DNA from: Streptomyces abyssalis | Lineage (GTDB): Bacteria > Actinomycetota > Actinomycetes > Streptomycetales > Streptomycetaceae | Direction of reading: 5' to 3' | Assembly (NCBI RefSeq): GCF_001751365.1 | Contig: NZ_LJGT01000041.1 | Span: 613,045 to 677,044, forward strand | DNA length: 64,000 bases | In this document: positions 60,104 through 64,000 of the stretch, piece after piece | Numbering within the stretch: position 1 is the first letter of the stretch | Layout: every line of letters begins with the position of its first letter | Notes under the pieces: generated by a model | The model's database searches: none | What the model was told of the DNA's origin: nothing | What the model saw: the letters and a program-made list of their open reading frames with translations, nothing else | Translations under genes and position numbers: made by a program

Positions 60104-60763
60104 ATGGCGCGACAGCAGCAGGAGATCAGCGGGGAGACTGTGGCGGAGGCAGCCGCGACGGCCGGTTCGGGCTTCGTGGACGACACCAGGGACTGCGAGG
60201 CGCGCGAGAACGCCCACCGTGAGCGCGGCACGGCACGCCCCATCACCGTCGTCGGAAACCCGGTGCTGCACAAGGAGTGCCGGCAGGTCACCTCCTTCGA
60301 CGACGAACTGGCCTCGCTCATCGACGACATGTTCGCGAGCCAGCGTGCCGCTGAGGGAGTCGGACTCGCGGCGAACCAGATCGGCGTCGACCTGAAGGTC
60401 TTCGTCTACGACTGCGTGGACGACGAAGGAGTGCGGCACGTCGGCGCGGTGTGCAACCCGGTGCTGGACGAACTCCCCGCCGCGAACCGCAGCCTCGACG
60501 ACTCCAATGAGGGCTGCCTGTCGGTGCCCGGCGCCTACGAGGCTCTCGCGCGCCCCGATTACGCCGTCGTGCGCGGGCAGGACGCGGAGGGCAAGCCCAT
60601 CGCCGTCGAGGGCACGGGCTACTTCGCCCGGTGCCTGCAGCACGAGACGGACCACCTCTACGGCTACCTCTACATCGACCGGCTCTCCAAGCGGGAGCGT
60701 AAGAACGCCCTGCGGCAGATGGCCGAGGGCACGCCGCGCTACGAGACCGTGCCCAACGAGTAA
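60104..60763 (+). CDS. def: peptide deformylase
   Basis: 219 residues. Removes the formyl group from N-terminal Met of new proteins. The three family motifs are seen: GVGLAANQIGV (Asn replaces the usual Pro; about 84-94), the metal-ligand cysteine in NEGCLSVPG (about 135), and QHETDHLYGYLYIDRLS (HExxH, about 178). The first 40 residues are an extra N-terminal extension rich in Ala, Glu and Thr. The ATG at 60104 is the likeliest start; GAGGAA lies about 14 bases upstream. A terminator follows at 60884. Confidence 0.93.
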   Translation: MARQQQEISGETVAEAAATAGSGFVDDTRDCEARENAHRERGTARPITVVGNPVLHKECRQVTSFDDELASLIDDMFASQRAAEGVGLAANQIGVDLKVFVYDCVDDEGVRHVGAVCNPVLDELPAANRSLDDSNEGCLSVPGAYEALARPDYAVVRGQDAEGKPIAVEGTGYFARCLQHETDHLYGYLYIDRLSKRERKNALRQMAEGTPRYETVPNE

Positions 60764-60883
60764 GCGGGAGCGGGGCCTTCCGCGTCTTCGCGTCTCGCCT
60801 CTTCAACACCTCCGCGCCTCAGCGCCTCCGCGTCGTCAACGACCTTCGCGTCCTGGCGGCCTGACCGCCGTACCCCTGCGCCT

Positions 60884-60919
60884 ACCGCCGCCCGGTGCCA
60901 CTGGTGCCCGGGCGGCGGT
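60884..60919 (+). terminator. terminator downstream of def
   Basis: A perfect 12-bp stem (60884-60895 with 60908-60919), with a 12-base loop that is itself partly self-complementary. Confidence 0.7.
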
Positions 60920-60977
60920 CTGCTGTGCGCTCCCGGCCGGCCATTTCCGCCGCGGCACGTGCCCGGTGATCGTCATT

Positions 60978-60995
60978 CAATGGCCTTGTCCATTG
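60978..60995. promoter_or_regulatory. inverted repeat upstream of the secreted M15 gene
   Basis: CAATGG (60978-60983) and CCATTG (60990-60995) flank a 6-base spacer, about 80 bases before the ATG at 61075 and just before a TTGACG -35-like element at 61012. It may be an operator for the M15 gene. Confidence 0.35.
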
Positions 60996-61074
60996 GCATT
61001 TCCTGGCAGTTGTTGACGCCTTCTTATGGTCACGACAAGCTCTGGGGTCACTCCCCACATCTCATGGAGGCACC

Positions 61075-61827
61075 ATGCCCCGACGTACGGCCAGGACCGT
61101 GCTGGCTCTTGTCATGGTCGCGGCAGCTGTTCTCGTGGGTTCGGCCGCCGTGGCGACTGCGGGCCCGGCTGCCGCCGCCGACGGCTGCTACACCTGGAAC
61201 CGCGATCTCGCCGAAGGCGCCTCCGGGGACGACGTCAAGGAACTCCAGGTAAGGGTCTCCGGCTATCCCGCGAGCGGTGAAGTCATCTCCGTGGACGGGG
61301 AGTTCGGGCCCGCGACGAAGGCCGCCGTCACCCGCTTCCAGGAGGCCTGGGGGCTGAGCGCCACCGGCAAGGCCGACGCGGCCACGTACAACAAGATCTA
61401 CGAGTTGCAGGACGACGACTGCTCGCCGGCCCACTTCTCGTTCGCCGAGCTGAACAACTGCAACTCGGACTGGAGCGGCGGAGCCGTCAGCGCCGCCGAG
61501 GCCAAGTCCAACGCCCTGCGCACGATGTGGAAGCTGGAGGCCATGCGGCACGCCCTCGGCGACCAGTCGATCAGGGTCACCAGCGGCTTCCGGTCCAAGG
61601 CGTGCAACGACGAGGTGGGCGGGGCTCCTTCGAGCCGTCATCTCTTCGGTGACTCGGCCGATCTCGGAGCCGGACCGCACTCGCTCTGCACGCTCGCCAA
61701 GGAGGCGCGCAACCGCGGCTTCCACGGCATTCTCGGGCCGGGCTTCCCGGGCCACGACGACCACACGCACGTGGACCACCGGGACGCCAAGTACTGGGAC
61801 GCCCCGGACTGCGGCGTCACGAACTGA
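61075..61827 (+). CDS. secreted D-Ala-D-Ala carboxypeptidase-type protein (M15) with peptidoglycan-binding domain
   Basis: 250 residues with a signal peptide (RTARTVLALVMVAAAVLVGS, cleavage near AAAD). Residues 45-110 are a PG_binding_1 domain (EGASGDDVKELQVRVSGYP and VDGEFGPATKAAVTRFQ). The C-terminal M15A-type peptidase domain has the zinc motif SSRHLFGDSADLG (SxHxxGxxxD, about residues 184-196) and the second His in DDHTHVDHR (about 225-233). It should cleave terminal D-Ala or peptide stems in the cell wall, as in the Streptomyces albus enzyme. Six or more cysteines suggest disulfides. GGAGG lies 6 bases before the ATG. The next gene carries a similar motif. Confidence 0.88.
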   Translation: MPRRTARTVLALVMVAAAVLVGSAAVATAGPAAAADGCYTWNRDLAEGASGDDVKELQVRVSGYPASGEVISVDGEFGPATKAAVTRFQEAWGLSATGKADAATYNKIYELQDDDCSPAHFSFAELNNCNSDWSGGAVSAAEAKSNALRTMWKLEAMRHALGDQSIRVTSGFRSKACNDEVGGAPSSRHLFGDSADLGAGPHSLCTLAKEARNRGFHGILGPGFPGHDDHTHVDHRDAKYWDAPDCGVTN

Positions 61828-61877
61828 GATTCCAGAACTCCAACGCCTGCTTCATTCCAGGAAGGAACCAACCCCCC

Positions 61878-62408
61878 ATGAACAGAAAGATCGCTCTGCG
61901 CACGGCAGTCGGCGGTTCGGCGATGGCACTCGCGATCTTCTCCACGGCGTACGTGGCGGAGGCGACGACCGCCGAGCCCAAGGACACCGGCGCGCTCGCG
62001 AAGATGAGCCACTCCGCGGCGGCGAAGAAGCTCAGCGACGCGGGCATCGGCATCCGCTCCAGCGGCGGCTGCTCCGACCGGAACAACCCCACCTGCACGT
62101 CGCTGGAGCAGGTCAACTCGGCGTCGATCGACGGCGCCATCACGCTCAAGGGCGCCAGCAAGTGCGACCTGACCGTCACCGGCGGGACCGAGACGGGCCA
62201 CGCCAGCGGCGAGTTCAGCCACTGGAACGGCTACAAGCTCGACTTCGCGATGACGGGCTGCCTGAGCAGCTACGTCAAGAACACCTTCACCTCAATCGGT
62301 GGAAACAAGTGGCAGTCGGGCTCGGGCAACATCTACTTCGACGAGAGCAACCACTGGGACGTCACGTTCCACAACTGCGGCGGCTGCCTGGACGGCGGCA
62401 AGGGCTGA
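61878..62408 (+). CDS. small secreted protein with M15-like His-Asp-His motif
   Basis: 176 residues with a signal peptide (ALRTAVGGSAMALAIFSTAYVAEA). No peptidoglycan-binding domain. The mature part shows TGGTETGHASGEFSHWNGYKLDF (about residues 95-117), which fits HxxGxxxD, and ESNHWDVTFH near 160, which fits the closing HxD of M15 peptidases. CSDRNNPTCTS and CGGC indicate disulfides. It lies 50 bases after the M15 carboxypeptidase gene with AGGAAGGA before the ATG. This makes it a probable compact wall-hydrolase relative or a regulator of the first enzyme. Family name is not recalled with certainty. Confidence 0.75.
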   Translation: MNRKIALRTAVGGSAMALAIFSTAYVAEATTAEPKDTGALAKMSHSAAAKKLSDAGIGIRSSGGCSDRNNPTCTSLEQVNSASIDGAITLKGASKCDLTVTGGTETGHASGEFSHWNGYKLDFAMTGCLSSYVKNTFTSIGGNKWQSGSGNIYFDESNHWDVTFHNCGGCLDGGKG

Positions 62409-62442
62409 CACCAGGCCGTACGAGACCACATGTGGGGTGAAC

Positions 62443-62474
62443 AAGGGGGCCGTGCCGGGCAGCGCGGCCCCCTT
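62443..62474. terminator. bidirectional terminator between convergent genes
   Basis: Perfect 10-bp stem AAGGGGGCCG (62443-62452) with CGGCCCCCTT (62465-62474) and a 12-base loop, ending in T on the plus strand and A on the other. Confidence 0.7.
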
Positions 62475-62568
62475 CCCCTGCCTGCATCCCGTCCCCGTGC
62501 GGCCGGAGCCGGAGCGTGACGGCGAGCGGCAACCCGACCGGCACCCGACGGCACCGGAGAGGAACCGG

Positions 62569-63621
62569 TCAGAAGTCGTCGTCGAAGGCGACCGATCCCT
62601 CGACCGCGACCTGGTACGCCGAGGAGCGCCGTTCGAAGAAGTTGGTCAGCTCCTGCACGTTCTGCAGCTCCATGAAGGAGAACGGGTTGCGGGCACCGTA
62701 GCGGGCGGGGAACCCCAGCCGGATGAGGCGCTGGTCGGCGACCGCCCTCAGATACTGCTCCATCGACTCGGTGTTCATCCCGGGCATGCCCTCGCCGCAC
62801 AGATCACGGGCGAACTGCAGTTCCGCCTCGACGGCCTCCTCCAGCATCTCCGTGACCTCCTTCTCCAGCTCCGCGTCGAAGAGTTCGGGTTCCTCCTCGC
62901 GGACGGTGTCCACGACGTCGAAGGCGAAGGACATGTGCATCGACTCGTCACGGAAGACCCAGTTGGTGCCGGTGGCCAGCCCGTGCAGCAGCCCGCGGGA
63001 GCGGAACCAGTAGACGTATGCGAAGGCGCCGTAGAAGAAGAGCCCTTCGATGCAGGCCGCGAAGCAGATGAGGTTGAGCAGGAAGCGCCGCCTGTGGGCG
63101 CGGCTCTCCAGCCGCTCGATCCGCTCGCTGCCCTCGCCCTCCTCCATGGCCGCCATCCAGCGGAAGCAGAACTGCGCCTTCTCCCTGATGGACGGGATGT
63201 TCTCGACGGCGGCGAAGGCCTCCGCGCGCTCGTCCACATCGGGCAGATAGGTGTCCAGCAGCGTCAGATAGAACTGGACGTGCACGGCCTCCTCGAAGAG
63301 CTGCCGCGAGAGATACAGGCGCGCCTCGGGGGAGTTGATGTGCCTGTAGAGGGAGAGCACGAGATTGTTCGCCACGATCGAGTCACCGGTCGCGAAGAAT
63401 GCGACGAGACGGCTGATCATGTGCTGTTCGCCGGGCGTGAGCTTGGCGAGGTCGTCGATGTCGGAGTGGAGGTCGACCTCCTCCACGGTCCAGGTGTTCT
63501 TGATGGCGTCGCGGTAGCGGTCGTAGAAGCCGGGGTAGCGCATCGGGCGCAGCGTCAGCTCGAAGCCCGGGTCGAGCAGGTTCCCGGCGGGGCCGCCGGC
63601 AGTGGTCTTGGCGCTGGTCAT
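62569..63621 (-). CDS. nrdB: class Ia ribonucleotide reductase beta subunit
   Basis: 350 residues from ATG 63621. Supplies the diiron-tyrosyl radical for NrdA. Iron ligands are in FEEAVHVQFY (about residue 110) and FRDESMHMSF (about 226), with the conserved Asp in the first helix of the four-helix core, where ATGDSIVANNL is seen. The C-terminus SVAFDDDF is the tail used to dock on NrdA. It shares one base (TAATG) with the nrdA stop. In Streptomyces nrdAB is coenzyme B12-controlled through a riboswitch upstream of nrdA, which is outside the window. Confidence 0.93.
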   Translation of the reverse strand: MTSAKTTAGGPAGNLLDPGFELTLRPMRYPGFYDRYRDAIKNTWTVEEVDLHSDIDDLAKLTPGEQHMISRLVAFFATGDSIVANNLVLSLYRHINSPEARLYLSRQLFEEAVHVQFYLTLLDTYLPDVDERAEAFAAVENIPSIREKAQFCFRWMAAMEEGEGSERIERLESRAHRRRFLLNLICFAACIEGLFFYGAFAYVYWFRSRGLLHGLATGTNWVFRDESMHMSFAFDVVDTVREEEPELFDAELEKEVTEMLEEAVEAELQFARDLCGEGMPGMNTESMEQYLRAVADQRLIRLGFPARYGARNPFSFMELQNVQELTNFFERRSSAYQVAVEGSVAFDDDF

Positions 63622-64000
63622 TACTGGCATGCCTCGCAGGTCTCGGGGTTTTCCAGGGAGCAGGCGGCTGCGGCCTCGTCGGTGGTCGTGGCGGTGGTGC
63701 CGGTGCCGGTGGTGCCGGTGCCGGTGGCCTCGTCGGCAGTGGCGGGGGTGCCGCCGCCCTCCCCGGAGCCGGCGTCGCCGCTCGTGCCGCCCGCCGCCCG
63801 TGCGATCCGTGTCGCCGGCCGCGAACGCAGGTAGTACGTGGTCTTGATGCCGCTCTTCCAGGCGTAGGCGTACATCGAGCTGAGCTTGCCGATCGTGGGC
63901 GCCGCCATGAACAGGTTCAGCGACTGGCTCTGGTCGAGGTACGGCGTGCGGGCGGCGGCCATGTCGATCAGGGAACGCTGCGGCAGCTCCCAGGCCGTAC
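63621..64000 (-). CDS. nrdA: class Ia ribonucleotide reductase alpha subunit, 3' part only
   Basis: The final 125 or so codons of nrdA; the 5' part lies beyond the right edge. Visible segments: LPQRSLIDMAAARTPYLDQSQSLNLF and AYAWKSGIKTTYYLRSR, the conserved C-terminal alpha-subunit blocks. A Gly, Thr and Ala rich linker follows, then the redox CxxC tail ETCEACQ that reduces the active site. Translationally coupled to nrdB by a one-base overlap. Confidence 0.95.
   Translation of the reverse strand, partial: TAWELPQRSLIDMAAARTPYLDQSQSLNLFMAAPTIGKLSSMYAYAWKSGIKTTYYLRSRPATRIARAAGGTSGDAGSGEGGGTPATADEATGTGTTGTGTTATTTDEAAAACSLENPETCEACQ

Larger units (their letters stand above)
60764..61074. other. 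311-bp intergenic region
   Basis: No gene is seen. Repeated GCGTCTTCGCGTC and CGCCTC-like motifs lie at 60780-60860, then the def terminator. An inverted repeat CAATGG/CCATTG (60978-60995) and a possible -35, TTGACG (61012-61017), follow upstream of the secreted M15 gene. Confidence 0.5.

Noticed and set aside
62569..64000. Cobalamin riboswitch near nrdAB
   Set aside because: Such a riboswitch would lie upstream of nrdA, which is beyond the right edge.

Overview
The window is high-GC actinobacterial chromosome, almost certainly Streptomyces. The signs are very high G+C with strong GC3 bias, many GTG starts, a WhiB-family WblC regulator, the SigR-RsrA redox pair and class Ia nrdAB. From memory, the gene order matches the Streptomyces core region that holds moeZ, adnAB, uvrD2, wblC, a catalase, aroA, sigR-rsrA and nrdAB. 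Much of it also parallels the mycobacterial Rv3193c-Rv3208 block. Apart from one IS30-type transposase at the left edge, nearly everything looks like vertically inherited core genome.

Layout. 1-1121: right part of an IS30-family element, truncated by the window. 1156-4831: a FasR-like TetR regulator, a small acidic protein, an alpha/beta hydrolase coupled to a membrane-anchored DUF3152 protein with a metzincin-type zinc motif. 5173-10394: a tight four-gene carbohydrate locus (PelF-type GT4, polytopic membrane protein, NAD-epimerase, spherulin-4-like protein) that resembles Pel or galactosaminogalactan loci. 10456-11634: moeZ, with a textbook SigR promoter. 11773-14730: large kinase-like/LPG-synthase-type membrane protein. 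14853-28080: DNA-repair and redox block (alkyltransferase-like protein, AdnA and AdnB, M20 peptidase, NudC, mycoredoxin with a SigR promoter, UvrD2). 28071-29323: wblC with an upstream ORF and a transcription attenuator, then a coupled small gene.

29456-42305: ABC1 kinase, orphan E1/ThiF-like protein, YgjP-type metallopeptidase, NUDIX, DUF2342 protease-like, SDR, moaE with a 54-bp tandem repeat at its end, YlbL-type PDZ/Lon protease, PPA1309 protein, UPF0182 membrane protein. 42393-44675: two identical initiator tRNA genes with identical terminators flank a Sel1/TPR-repeat protein. 44775-49190: divergent Fur-family regulator and catalase around a palindromic operator, CBS protein, histidinol phosphatase, TetR. 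49311-53474: rsgA, aroA, M50 peptidase, SRAP protein. 53647-60763: hydrolase, sigR and rsrA, two HD-domain membrane proteins, TPR protein, peptide deformylase. 61075-64000: two secreted M15-type proteins, then nrdB and the 3' end of nrdA on the minus strand.

Common themes are thiol/oxidative stress (SigR, RsrA, mycoredoxin, MoeZ, catalase and Fur), antibiotic response (WblC attenuator), genome maintenance (AdnAB, UvrD2, SRAP, ATL, NrdAB) and envelope or polysaccharide functions. SigR promoter motifs with exact or near-exact spacing lie ahead of moeZ, mycoredoxin and sigR itself. At least ten genes have a -10-like hexamer 6-8 bases before the start codon and no clear ribosome-binding site, which suggests leaderless transcripts. 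Protein families were recognised by eye from motifs and memory; no database search was run.
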